DNA of 64,000 bases from Chloroflexi bacterium 54-19 (GTDB taxonomy: Bacteria; Chloroflexota; Chloroflexia; Chloroheliales; Chloroheliaceae): NCBI GenBank assembly GCA_001898225.1, contig MKTJ01000017.1, positions 124,001 through 188,000 of the forward strand, given 5' to 3'. Shown piece after piece: positions 1-7,928 of this stretch (positions are counted from its first letter, which is position 1; each line of letters starts with the position of its first letter). Made by a program: the position numbers and the translations under genes. Below the pieces are notes generated by a model. That model had not been told where the DNA came from. It searched no databases and saw nothing but the letters and a program-made list of their open reading frames with translations.

Positions 1-49
1 ACCTGTGGGACTTGTTACCGAAAGGCTGGTAGTTCCCGGCTAAAGTAGG

Positions 50-72
50 TTCACCCGGCCCCACCGGGTGAA
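50..72. other. Perfect hairpin, tail of an unidentified upstream unit
   Basis: TTCACCCGG at 50-58 pairs perfectly with CCGGGTGAA at 64-72 across a 5-nt loop. The surrounding 1-84 segment has no open frame that I can support. It could be the 3' end of a structured RNA or an untranslated region starting left of the window. I compared it from memory with RNase P, tmRNA, SRP and 6S RNA ends and recognised none of them. Confidence 0.4.
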
Positions 73-84
73 ACGAGTTAGAAT

Positions 85-134
85 AAAAAACCTCCTGAGA
101 GCGCCCATCAAACGGCGAAACCGGGAGGTTTTTT
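85..134. terminator. Intrinsic terminator, probably bidirectional
   Basis: AAAAAACCTCC at 85-95 pairs with GGAGGTTTTTT at 124-134. The loop holds a smaller CGCC/GGCG hairpin (102-105 with 114-117). T runs lie on both strands. It closes whatever unit enters from the left. The remaining 135-319 is an AT-rich leader for the first gene with nothing else I can name. Confidence 0.75.
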
Positions 135-319
135 GTTACCCAAATTTCCTCTTTAGTGACCAACCAAATAGTAATTTTAATAATATGCGGGTATAGTGGG
201 GTATTGCTAGAAAATCGCCAGCTAACTGCAAGGTAAACCCGGCTGGAATATGGTTAAGTGGACGGGTTGGTAAAGACGAAACAAAAAATAAAAAGTAAAA
301 GAAAGAAAGACGAAAACGA

Positions 320-976
320 ATGGTTCAAGAAAAACCGGCCCGGCGGCCCCTGGGAGTGCGTCAGGCCAGGTGGGCCGTAGCGGTCGCGGGTTGGCTGATC
401 CGGCGCGGGGCCCAACCGAATCACATTTCGATAATGAGCGTGGTCGTGGCGGCCCTGGGCGGACTCTGCATCATCGCCAGTACCTGGGTGGATACCACCA
501 TCGGTATTATCCTGCTAGTCCTGGCCGCCGGTTTTATCATCCTGCGGGGTATCTGCAACATGCTGGACGGTATGGTGGCTATCGAGGGCAACCGCGCCTC
601 CAAGGTCGGGCCGCTCTATAACGATGTGCCGGACCGTTTTTCGGACATCATCATCTTTTTCTGCGCCGGCTACGCTGTCCAGTGGTTCGACTGGGGCCGC
701 GACCTGGGCTGGGCGGTGGCAGTTTTAGCGGTCCTCACCGCCTATATCCGACTGCTGGGAGGCGCAAGCGGCACAACCCAGGATTTCTCCGGCCCGATGG
801 CGAAAACCCTGCGTATCTATTTAATGTCGATAACCTGTCTGTTGGCGGCGGTTGAACTGGCTTTCGGGTCGCAGGGCAAGGTATTTTTCGGGGCCCTGGT
901 TATAATCGGGTTGGGTTGTATCCTCACCATCATCAACCGGCTGCGCCATATCGTGGCCGAGTTAAACGCCAAATAA
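320..976 (+). CDS. CDP-alcohol phosphatidyltransferase family membrane protein
   Basis: Integral membrane enzyme of 218 residues that should transfer a phosphatidyl group from a CDP-linked donor to an alcohol. Residues 83-110 hold a variant of the family signature: DG at the start, then the YNDVPDRFSD segment that supplies the metal-binding acidic residues. The usual Arg of the DGxxAR part is replaced by Ile, as in the divergent YnbA-like branch. About six hydrophobic segments are visible. The next two genes make an acyl-activating/acyltransferase fusion and CdsA, so the three together look like a self-contained phospholipid unit. The E. coli ynbA-ynbB pair is the nearest arrangement I recall. 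The acceptor alcohol cannot be told from sequence. Confidence 0.85.
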   Translation: MVQEKPARRPLGVRQARWAVAVAGWLIRRGAQPNHISIMSVVVAALGGLCIIASTWVDTTIGIILLVLAAGFIILRGICNMLDGMVAIEGNRASKVGPLYNDVPDRFSDIIIFFCAGYAVQWFDWGRDLGWAVAVLAVLTAYIRLLGGASGTTQDFSGPMAKTLRIYLMSITCLLAAVELAFGSQGKVFFGALVIIGLGCILTIINRLRHIVAELNAK

Positions 977-1043
977 ATAATGAATGACGCGGTGGTAGCG
1001 TTCTAAAAAAGAAAATTGTAGTAAGGGAAAATCTATAAAGAAT

Positions 1044-3590
1044 ATGGAAACGTTAGGTCTTTTTCTAAAAAATTCGGCCCGCCAGTTCGGGTCACGCCCG
1101 GCCCTCCTTTTCAAAGAGGGCTACCGGACCAAAAACTGGTCTTATGACCAACTCCTGGCCCGGAGCCTGGCGACCGCCTGCTGGCTGGAAAAACAGGGCG
1201 TCAAAAAAGGCGACCGCGTAGTCATCTGGGCCCCCAACAGCCCCTACTGGGTCATGGCTTACTTTGGTGCGTTGCACCTGGGGGCCAGCCTGGTGCCGCT
1301 CGATGTGCGGGTGAATAAAGATTTTGTCCATAATATCGTAAGACAGACCGAGCCGGTCCTGGCCTTCCTGAGCGAAACAAACCTGGCCGAATGGTCCGAA
1401 ACGATCCCGGCCCACAACCTGAAATTTTTAGAAACCGTCGAAGGAGAGGCCGATTTTCCCACCAACCCGACCATCAGCCCCGGCGATATTGCCGAGATTA
1501 TGTTTACCTCCGGCACGACCGGCGACCCTAAAGGGGTGCTGCTGACCCACCGCAACATTTTATCGAACGTGGACGCGGTCAATAACATGGTGCCCTATAT
1601 CAAAAATTACCGGATGCTCTCGATTTTGCCACTTTCGCACATGTTCGAGCAAACCCTGGGCCTGTTGCAGCCGCTCAAACAGGGCGCGAGTATCTTCTAC
1701 CCGGCCAATATCCAATCCAATACCCTTTTCGAGGCCATGCAGGACCAGAACATCACGACTATCCTGATGGTACCGCAAGTCCTCGACCTTTTTATGAACA
1801 GCATCGAGCGAGAGGTTAAAAGACAGGGGCGCGAGAAGACCTGGCAAATCCTGCAAAACATCGCCGGGAAACTGCCGATGGGCTTGCGACCGCTGCTTTT
1901 CCGCCCGATTCACAAACGGCTGGGCGGGCATTTGAAGTTCCTGGTAGTGGGCGGGGCCTATCTCAATCCCGACCTGATAGGCAAGTGGGAACGGCTGGGT
2001 ATCCCGATTTTGCAGGGCTACGGTCTGACCGAGTGTTCGCCCATCCTGACCGGGAGCCCACTCAACAGCCGCAACCCGGAATCGGTCGGTAAACCTATCT
2101 CCGGCGTCCAGCTTAAACTCTCGCCGGAAGGGGAAATATTGGTCAAGGGACCAAACATCACCCAGGGCTACTGGCATAACCCCAAAGCGAGCGCTGCCGT
2201 CTTTACCGAGGATGGCTGGTTCAGGACCGGCGACCTGGGCAGCGTTGATGATAGGGGATATGTCTTCCTGAAGGGCCGCAAAAAGGACATGATTGTCCTA
2301 GCCAACGGCCAGAACGTCTTTCCCGAAGACATCGAAAGAGTCCTCAAAGAGTTACCCGGCCTCAAAAGCGCCGTGGTGCTGGCCGACCCCCGCTCCAAAG
2401 AACCCCAGGTCCACGCCGTGTTGCTTGGCGAAAACGAACTGGACCAGGCCGAGGGCGAAAAAATTGTCCAGCAAGCCAATACCCGGTTGGCCGCTCACCA
2501 GCGGATTCGCGGTTTTTCTATCTGGCCGGAAGAAGATTTCCCGCTTACCCACACCCTGAAAGTGAAGAAACACGAAGTCGCCAGGGCCATCAAGGAACAG
2601 GCTGGCCCCCAGGACAAAACCGAAACACTCCCGGTGGAACAACCGCAAGAAACCACCGAAGACCAGACCGGACCGGACGCTCCGGCCCGCCTGCTGGCCC
2701 TGGTAGCCGAATTGGGCGAGGTTGACCCGGCCAAACTTAATTTACAATCAAAACTGGGCGACGACGCCGGGCTGGATTCGCTCGGCCTGGTCGAACTTCT
2801 GGCCTCAATTGAGGAACATTTCGGGCAAACCCTGGACGAAACGCGGCTCGGCCCCGACACCACCCTGGCCGAACTGCAAGCCATGATCGAAGGCAAGGCC
2901 GAAACAGCCCCCGGCGAAAGCAAAAAGCCGGAGTTCAAACGCTGGCCGCTCTCCCTACCGGTGAGTTTTATCCGGCAAGCGTTGCAGTTGGCGATGCGCG
3001 GCCTGGTCGGGCTGGTTGTGAAGACCAGGGTCGAGGGCCGGGAGAACCTGGGCGGCCTCAAGGGTCCAGCCATATTCGTCGCCACCCACACCAGCCACCT
3101 GGATAGCCCGACCATTCTTGAAGCGCTACCGGGCAAAGTGCGCCGGAGAATCGCCATCGCTGCCGCCGCCGACTACTTCTTTAGCAAAAAATGGCTGGGT
3201 TTTATAACTTCGCTGGTCTTTAACGCCTTCCCCTTCTCGCGGGGTGGAAGCGTGCGGCCCTCGCTCTTGCACAGCGCCTGGCTCATCGAGCACGGCTGGT
3301 CCATCCTCATCTATCCCGAAGGCACCCGCACTACCTCCGGCAAGGTCGGCTCGTTCAAACCGGGTATTGGTCTGCTGGCGGTCGAGATGGGCGTGCCGGT
3401 CGTCCCGGTCAATGTCGAAGGGCTTTTTGAGATTTTGCCCAAGGGGAAAACCCTGCCCCGGCCCGGCGCGGCCAGTGCCAGGATTGGGCCGCCTGTCCGT
3501 TTCGGGCGCAACGTGACTTATGAAGAAGCGACCAGGGAAATCGAGCAAGCCGTCCGCCAGCTAACCGGGGAAAACGGGAGGAGCAAGTAG
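1044..3590 (+). CDS. Acyl-activating ligase / acyl carrier / PlsC acyltransferase fusion
   Basis: An 848-residue three-part enzyme. Residues 1-530 are an AMP-forming acyl ligase, with the P-loop-like FTSGTTGDPKG near 154-164, YGLTECSP, GWFRTGDLG and GRKKDMIVLANG. Residues 550-630 form an acyl carrier domain with the phosphopantetheine Ser579 in GLDSLG. Residues 640-845 are a PlsC-type acyltransferase with H682-x4-D687, FSRGG and YPEGTR at 757-762. It probably activates a fatty acid, holds it on its own carrier domain and esterifies it to a lysophospholipid or glycerol phosphate. E. coli Aas joins the same two activities in the opposite order and, as I recall, uses free ACP. It stops 2 nt before cdsA, so it is almost certainly co-transcribed. 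Confidence 0.88.
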   Translation: METLGLFLKNSARQFGSRPALLFKEGYRTKNWSYDQLLARSLATACWLEKQGVKKGDRVVIWAPNSPYWVMAYFGALHLGASLVPLDVRVNKDFVHNIVRQTEPVLAFLSETNLAEWSETIPAHNLKFLETVEGEADFPTNPTISPGDIAEIMFTSGTTGDPKGVLLTHRNILSNVDAVNNMVPYIKNYRMLSILPLSHMFEQTLGLLQPLKQGASIFYPANIQSNTLFEAMQDQNITTILMVPQVLDLFMNSIEREVKRQGREKTWQILQNIAGKLPMGLRPLLFRPIHKRLGGHLKFLVVGGAYLNPDLIGKWERLGIPILQGYGLTECSPILTGSPLNSRNPESVGKPISGVQLKLSPEGEILVKGPNITQGYWHNPKASAAVFTEDGWFRTGDLGSVDDRGYVFLKGRKKDMIVLANGQNVFPEDIERVLKELPGLKSAVVLADPRSKEPQVHAVLLGENELDQAEGEKIVQQANTRLAAHQRIRGFSIWPEEDFPLTHTLKVKKHEVARAIKEQAGPQDKTETLPVEQPQETTEDQTGPDAPARLLALVAELGEVDPAKLNLQSKLGDDAGLDSLGLVELLASIEEHFGQTLDETRLGPDTTLAELQAMIEGKAETAPGESKKPEFKRWPLSLPVSFIRQALQLAMRGLVGLVVKTRVEGRENLGGLKGPAIFVATHTSHLDSPTILEALPGKVRRRIAIAAAADYFFSKKWLGFITSLVFNAFPFSRGGSVRPSLLHSAWLIEHGWSILIYPEGTRTTSGKVGSFKPGIGLLAVEMGVPVVPVNVEGLFEILPKGKTLPRPGAASARIGPPVRFGRNVTYEEATREIEQAVRQLTGENGRSK

Positions 3591-3592
3591 CC

Positions 3593-4513
3593 ATGTTTGA
3601 AAATCCGCTGGTAAGCCCCTACTTCCTGCCCCTGCTGGCTCTTTTCGCCGGGCTGCTTTTCGTAACCCTGATAGCCATCCTGGTCAGCGTCCGGTTTAGT
3701 TTTGCCAGACTCAATGAAAGTGTCCTTTTCGAGCGGTGGAAGGTCTGGGCCGTTATCGCCCTTGTCTGCACCTTTCCCCTGCTCAGCGGCGACATTCCAA
3801 CCCTGCTGCTGCTGACGGCCATGATTTTCCAGGGGTTGCGCGAGTATACCGCCCTGGTCAAGCTTCCCGCCGGGTACAGCCGCCTGTTAATCGGGCTGGG
3901 ATTCCTGGTGGTCCCGGCGGCTTTTATCTCGCCGGAGACCTTCTTTTTCCTGCCGCCCATCCTGCTGATTTTCGGCACCCTGCAACCGATGTTCCTTTAC
4001 AACGAATCGAAGGGCGAAGGAGTGCGGCACCTGGCTTTCGCCGCGCTCGGCTGGGGCTATATCGGCTGGCTCATCGGCTACCTGGCCCTGATTTACAAGT
4101 ACGAATCGCAGGGCCGGGCTATCCTGGCGGCAGTCATAATGGCGGTGGCTCTCAGCGACGTGGGGGCGTTTACGGTCGGTAAACTGTTCGGGCGGCACAA
4201 ACTGGCCCCACGTATCAGCCCGAACAAGACCGTCGAAGGTTTAATCGGCAATATCCTGGGGGCGTACATCGGGTTTGGCCTGATTTATTTCACCCTGCCG
4301 TTCCACCAACCGCTGGTCTTGCTGCTGGCCCTGCCGCCGGTTATCGGCCTGGGGGCGGTCTGGGGCGACCTTGTGGAGTCGGCCATCAAACGGGAGTTTC
4401 AGACGAAGGACGCGGGCAACTGGCTGCCCGGCTTTGGCGGTCTGCTCGACCGGATTGACAGCCTGATTATCGTGGGGCCGCTGGTTTATTACTTTTTGCG
4501 GATAATCCAGTAG
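3593..4513 (+). CDS. cdsA: Phosphatidate cytidylyltransferase (CDP-diglyceride synthase)
   Basis: Makes CDP-diacylglycerol from phosphatidate and CTP at the membrane. The 306-residue protein has many hydrophobic segments and the CdsA signature near residues 260-286: SAIKRE, then TKDAGNWLPGFGGLLDRID. The usual His before Gly-Gly is Phe here, a conservative departure seen in divergent members. SPNKTVEG near residue 210 is the second conserved block. A strong GGGAGGAG ribosome site precedes the ATG. Its product is the donor substrate of the phosphatidyltransferase at the start of the operon, and its substrate is what the preceding PlsC fusion could supply. Confidence 0.9.
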   Translation: MFENPLVSPYFLPLLALFAGLLFVTLIAILVSVRFSFARLNESVLFERWKVWAVIALVCTFPLLSGDIPTLLLLTAMIFQGLREYTALVKLPAGYSRLLIGLGFLVVPAAFISPETFFFLPPILLIFGTLQPMFLYNESKGEGVRHLAFAALGWGYIGWLIGYLALIYKYESQGRAILAAVIMAVALSDVGAFTVGKLFGRHKLAPRISPNKTVEGLIGNILGAYIGFGLIYFTLPFHQPLVLLLALPPVIGLGAVWGDLVESAIKREFQTKDAGNWLPGFGGLLDRIDSLIIVGPLVYYFLRIIQ

Positions 4514-4517
4514 GGCG

Positions 4518-4964
4518 TTAATATTTCTCGCCGGTTCCTATCAAAAGGTACGACATTGTTTGCAAGTCGTAGATGGCATTCCCTGTTGGGTAAATGGCAA
4601 CGGTGGTAGTGAAGGGACTGCCAACCTCAATATTACCCCTGACAAGGACATAACACAGACGGGCATCATCCGGGACCTGTAACTGGGCATCATAGCGGCT
4701 TTTGGCTTGCTGACCGTTTACAAACAGGGCTTTTTCAATCGTGAAACCGTCTTCGGCCATCAACCGGTGTGCAACAAAGCCCTCGGTTTTAATCTTGTGG
4801 TAAACCGGCGCACATTCGGCGTCAATTGTCGAGCCGGGCGGAGCGCCTGCCATTTGTAAATAATTGAACAAATTCGGCCCAAATAAAAACCAGCCTGCTA
4901 ATCGTGCTGATTCTAGCAGGCTGGTTACTCCAAGAATTATTCTTTTTCCCGTTAGAAACCGCAT
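4518..4964 (-). CDS. Hypothetical membrane-anchored or exported protein
   Basis: A 148-residue protein with a hydrophobic N-terminal stretch (about residues 8-35) that could be a signal or anchor. A soluble part follows with two conserved-looking Cys and an alternating pattern typical of a small beta-rich extracytoplasmic domain. I do not recognise a family. It converges on cdsA with only 4 nt between the stops, and no terminator is visible between them. A copy of the dispersed two-hairpin repeat lies just upstream of its start. Confidence 0.55.
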   Translation of the reverse strand: MRFLTGKRIILGVTSLLESARLAGWFLFGPNLFNYLQMAGAPPGSTIDAECAPVYHKIKTEGFVAHRLMAEDGFTIEKALFVNGQQAKSRYDAQLQVPDDARLCYVLVRGNIEVGSPFTTTVAIYPTGNAIYDLQTMSYLLIGTGEKY

Positions 4965-5020
4965 GCTTTTTACCGGATACGGCGAGAAACCACGATTTCA
5001 CACAATCTCGTTATTGCTTA

Positions 5021-5062
5021 CGCCACCGGCGCGAGATTCAGACGCCTGGCGTCAGAATGACA
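5021..5062 (-). repeat. Dispersed two-hairpin repeat, copy A
   Basis: Read on the minus strand it begins TGTCATTCTGACGCC. Hairpin 1 spans 5036-5058 with one mismatch (ATTC/GAAT plus GACGC/GCGTC). Hairpin 2 is CGCC/GGCG at 5021-5031. It matches copies at 18.46, 45.05 and 45.12 kb. It sits in the intergenic space between two minus-strand genes. Confidence 0.8.
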
Positions 5063-5114
5063 AGGTGAGATGCCTGGAATGATAAGAGGTTGTAAGGTTC
5101 TGCCTTATCATAGT

Positions 5115-6380
5115 TTAGACGGTAATGGCTTCTCGCGTCGCCGCCACGGGCATTTCGAGACTCAACACGGTCCCCTGGCCAAGCGTGGACTTGATATTGA
5201 GGAAGCCGCCCACGCTGCACGCTCGTTGTCGCATGCTCAGAACCCCCATTCCGCCTCGTCGGGCCAGGCTTGTCAGGTCGTCCGGGACAACAAAGCCTTT
5301 GCCGTCATCCCGAATGTTCAACATGATTTTGTCTTCCTGGACATCCACGTTAATGATGACCTTGTTCGCGTTGGCGTGCTTGACGATATTCGCCACCGCT
5401 TCCTGGGCAATCCGGTAGACCTCAAGCTGCTGGTCGGCGCGCAACGCATTAACCGTCTCGGAAAGCTCCACCTCAACTTTAAGGCCGCAGGTCCGGGAAA
5501 GGTCGCTGGTGAGGGCATCAAGAGCAGCGGTCAGGCCCAAATCCTTCAAAAGCTGCGGTTGCATCTCCCGGCTTAACAGGCGCAACCCCTGGATGGTGCG
5601 GTCGAGCGAATCCTGCAAGCGGGTCAGGCGGCGCTCGATGGCGGGCGGCAGAGGCACTTCCTCGCCGGAACCCTCGGCATTGGTATCAATAAATTCGTCG
5701 CTCAAATCGCAACGCAAAAGGTCAAGCTGGCGCGTCACCCCGATAAGGGCCTGGATAGTATCGTCGTGGAGGTCGCGGGCGAGCCGGTTACGTTCCTCGG
5801 CGATAGCAGCCTCGCGGGCGCGGGCGGTCAGGCGGGCGTTTTCAATCGCAATTGCAATCTGGTCGGCCAGGATTTCGAGAAACGGCACATCTTCCGGGTC
5901 GAAAGCGTTCACGGCAGTGCTTTCAATATCCAGCACACCAATCACCTGACCATTCATCTTGAGCGGCAGGTCCAGTTCGGCCCGTGTTTCTTCGGTCGAG
6001 AAATAATAGTAAGGGTCACGGCTTACATCGTTCGCCAGTCGGTGCTGCTCGTGCCGGAAAACCCACCCGACCATACCCTTGCTGATGTGGCTGCGGCCAC
6101 AGGACTGGGCAATCAGGCTGCCGGGCCGGACGCTCCGGTGGCTGTTGAAAAAGAATTCCGGGTCGTGCTGGTCGCGCAGGAAGATACTCACCAGTTCAAA
6201 ATCGAAGGTCTGCTGGATTAACCGGACCGACTCGGCCAGCAAACGGTCGAGGTCTAAAATCTGGGTAACCTTGCGGCCAACTTCCAGCACCGTACGCAAA
6301 CGGGCGGCTTCGCGGCTGCTCGACTCAAAGGCTGTTCCAGGTTCGCTGCTAATTCTTACCACTTTATTACTCTCCAGCAT
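5115..6380 (-). CDS. GAF-domain sensor histidine kinase, NarX/DesK type
   Basis: Soluble kinase of about 421 residues. Residues 30-185 form a GAF domain. The HisKA_3 dimerisation helix follows, with the phospho-acceptor His in RLARDLHDDTIQALIG (His205 counting from the chosen ATG). A C-terminal ATPase domain has DDGKGF and GMGVLSMRQRA. No membrane segment is present, so it senses a cytoplasmic or diffusible signal; the GAF ligand cannot be predicted. I chose the ATG at 6380 over the TTG one codon upstream. The start lies inside the end of the response-regulator gene, which implies translational coupling and a cognate pair. Confidence 0.9.
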   Translation of the reverse strand: MLESNKVVRISSEPGTAFESSSREAARLRTVLEVGRKVTQILDLDRLLAESVRLIQQTFDFELVSIFLRDQHDPEFFFNSHRSVRPGSLIAQSCGRSHISKGMVGWVFRHEQHRLANDVSRDPYYYFSTEETRAELDLPLKMNGQVIGVLDIESTAVNAFDPEDVPFLEILADQIAIAIENARLTARAREAAIAEERNRLARDLHDDTIQALIGVTRQLDLLRCDLSDEFIDTNAEGSGEEVPLPPAIERRLTRLQDSLDRTIQGLRLLSREMQPQLLKDLGLTAALDALTSDLSRTCGLKVEVELSETVNALRADQQLEVYRIAQEAVANIVKHANANKVIINVDVQEDKIMLNIRDDGKGFVVPDDLTSLARRGGMGVLSMRQRACSVGGFLNIKSTLGQGTVLSLEMPVAATREAITV

Positions 6381-7068
6381 CAATATCTTCGATTGTAATC
6401 CAATGTCTTCTCAAACCCTGCAAGACCGCCTCGGTCCGCGAACCCACCTGCAATTTGCTAAAGATATTAGCAAAATGGGCCTGGACCGTCCGGGGACTCA
6501 ATACCAACCTGTCGGCGATTTCTTTGTTGGAAAGACCCTTCCCCGCCAGCCGCAACACTTCCAGTTCGCGCTCGCTCAGGTTTTCTTCGACCCGGCCCGG
6601 CATCTCGGTTTTCTGGGGTGTATGGGCGAAATGGCCCAGCACTTTCTTGGCGACCGCCGGGTGTAAAGCCGCCTCCCCCCGGAAGACTGCCCGCACCCCC
6701 TCGACCAGTTCGTGCCCCCGGACGGTTTTGAGAAGATAACCGGCGGCCCCTGCTTCGAGCAGGGCAAAAACGTACTGGTCTTCATCGTGGGCGCTCAACG
6801 CCAGGACGGCGATGGTCGGGGAATTCTGCTTGATTTTGCGGGTGGCGCTGATTCCATCCAGGCCGGGCAACGCCACGTCCATCAGGATAACATCAGGGTC
6901 GAGCTTGCTTGCCAGGTCCACCGCCTCCTGGCCGTCCCCGGCCTCCCCGATAACCGTCATATCAGCCTGGCGGTTAATCAGTTCGGCGGTCCCTTCGCGG
7001 ACAACCGCGTGGTCTTCGACCAGTAAGACCTTTATCTGGCGGGGTTCTTCACCCGGCAAAGCTACCAT
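6367..7068 (-). CDS. NarL/FixJ-family response regulator
   Basis: A 233-residue regulator. The N-terminal receiver has the acidic VEDH pair near residues 17-19, the phospho-acceptor Asp in VILMDVALPG and the conserved Lys in YLLKTVRG. The C-terminal LuxR-type helix-turn-helix reads LSERELEVLRLAGKGLSNKE followed by SPRTVQAH. An AAAGGG site lies upstream of the ATG. The gene overlaps the kinase gene by 14 nt. Targets are unknown, and no obviously co-regulated effector gene lies beside the pair. Confidence 0.92.
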   Translation of the reverse strand: MVALPGEEPRQIKVLLVEDHAVVREGTAELINRQADMTVIGEAGDGQEAVDLASKLDPDVILMDVALPGLDGISATRKIKQNSPTIAVLALSAHDEDQYVFALLEAGAAGYLLKTVRGHELVEGVRAVFRGEAALHPAVAKKVLGHFAHTPQKTEMPGRVEENLSERELEVLRLAGKGLSNKEIADRLVLSPRTVQAHFANIFSKLQVGSRTEAVLQGLRRHWITIEDIDAGE

Positions 7069-7381
7069 GCAACCCTTTCTTTCTTATCCAGACTAATCTA
7101 AAAGCTAATTCAAGTTATAAATTCTCAACATATATTATACCGCACCGGTAAAGAGCGGCCTACTGTACCCCTGCCTAGTTTTGAGGCTGAACCAATCGGT
7201 ATTTATACCTAGTCCAGACCTCATTTTGCATGCACTAAATGCCAATCGTGAATATGTCGGATGACTGTAGGGTATTTCTAACCCCGGTGTTACTATAAAG
7301 CCATAGAAAATAAATTATAAAAAACCGGAGCATCAGGCAAAGGGTAATAAAACGATACAGCAATAAGGGATAGGTGAAAAA
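7069..7381. other. Intergenic region between divergent genes
   Basis: An AT-rich stretch separating the response-regulator gene (minus) from the small coiled-coil gene (plus). On the minus strand a TATAAT at about 7133-7138 could be the -10 element of the two-component operon, but I see no good -35 partner. No open frame or stable hairpin is convincing here. Confidence 0.4.
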
Positions 7382-7573
7382 ATGAGTCAATTTATCAATG
7401 AAATGGAATGGTCTTATCGGCAGGCCGAACTGGCGCAAAGGCTGGAGCGAAAACGCCAGCTTGCGGAAGCAAAAAATTTAGCCCGGTTAGAACTCGAATT
7501 TGACCGGGAAAAAGCCGGAACAACAAATAAAAATAACAACAAAATTGGAAAGGAGACCCTGGGATGGAACTAA
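7382..7573 (+). CDS. Small charged coiled-coil protein
   Basis: A 63-residue protein rich in Glu, Arg, Lys and Ala. Residues 10-48 form one continuous predicted amphipathic helix with heptad-like spacing, followed by an Asn/Lys-rich tail. An AGGTG site precedes the ATG at suitable distance. The last codons overlap the start of the next small membrane-protein gene, so the two are probably made together. I do not recognise a family; it may be a partner or regulator of the membrane peptide. Confidence 0.55.
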   Translation: MSQFINEMEWSYRQAELAQRLERKRQLAEAKNLARLELEFDREKAGTTNKNNNKIGKETLGWN

Positions 7574-7719
7574 TAATTGGTTTAGTCGCTCTGGTAGCGT
7601 TATTAGTTATCTTTGACCTCGCCGCTTTGCGCTGGGGCGTCAATAGCCGGGGTGCCGGTGGCGATTTCAACCAGCGCGAGGAATGGGAATACTACGAATC
7701 CCAGAACCTCCTGGCCTAA
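7564..7719 (+). CDS. Small single-pass membrane protein, 51 residues
   Basis: This short frame starts at the ATG at 7564 after a strong AAAGGAG site and ends at the TAA at 7717-7719. The protein is MELIIGLVALVALLVIFDLA followed by a short soluble tail. That gives one membrane helix (residues 2-17 or so), then the RWGVNSR motif and an acidic, Tyr-rich end (EEWEYYE). The start lies inside the last 10 nt of the preceding gene in another frame, a typical translational coupling. I believe similar LRWGVDSR-type membrane peptides occur in other Chloroflexota, but this is from memory. A clean terminator follows. Confidence 0.72.
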   Translation: MELIIGLVALVALLVIFDLAALRWGVNSRGAGGDFNQREEWEYYESQNLLA

Positions 7720-7757
7720 AGCCTTTCTATTAAAAAATTTCTCCAAATACAGGTCAT

Positions 7758-7784
7758 GAGCCAGCCGTCGCTGGCTCTTTTTTA
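7758..7784 (+). terminator. Intrinsic terminator after the small membrane protein
   Basis: GAGCCAGC at 7758-7765 pairs perfectly with GCTGGCTC at 7770-7777, followed by seven T. Confidence 0.93.
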
Positions 7785-7928
7785 TTTTCCTCTCACCAAG
7801 CCCCGTTGTAAAATCCGGCCTGATAGGGTAAAGTGAATGCATCAACTCATACGCCTTCGGTTTATACGTCAAAACAAGAATTCTTCCTGACTTAACTTTT
7901 CTTTAGAATCAGAAAAGGAGGATACTCC

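Noticed and set aside
1-84. Possible 3' end of a known structural RNA
   Set aside because: A perfect hairpin is present, but nothing matched the conserved ends of RNase P, tmRNA, SRP or 6S RNA that I can recall; only an unidentified hairpin is reported.
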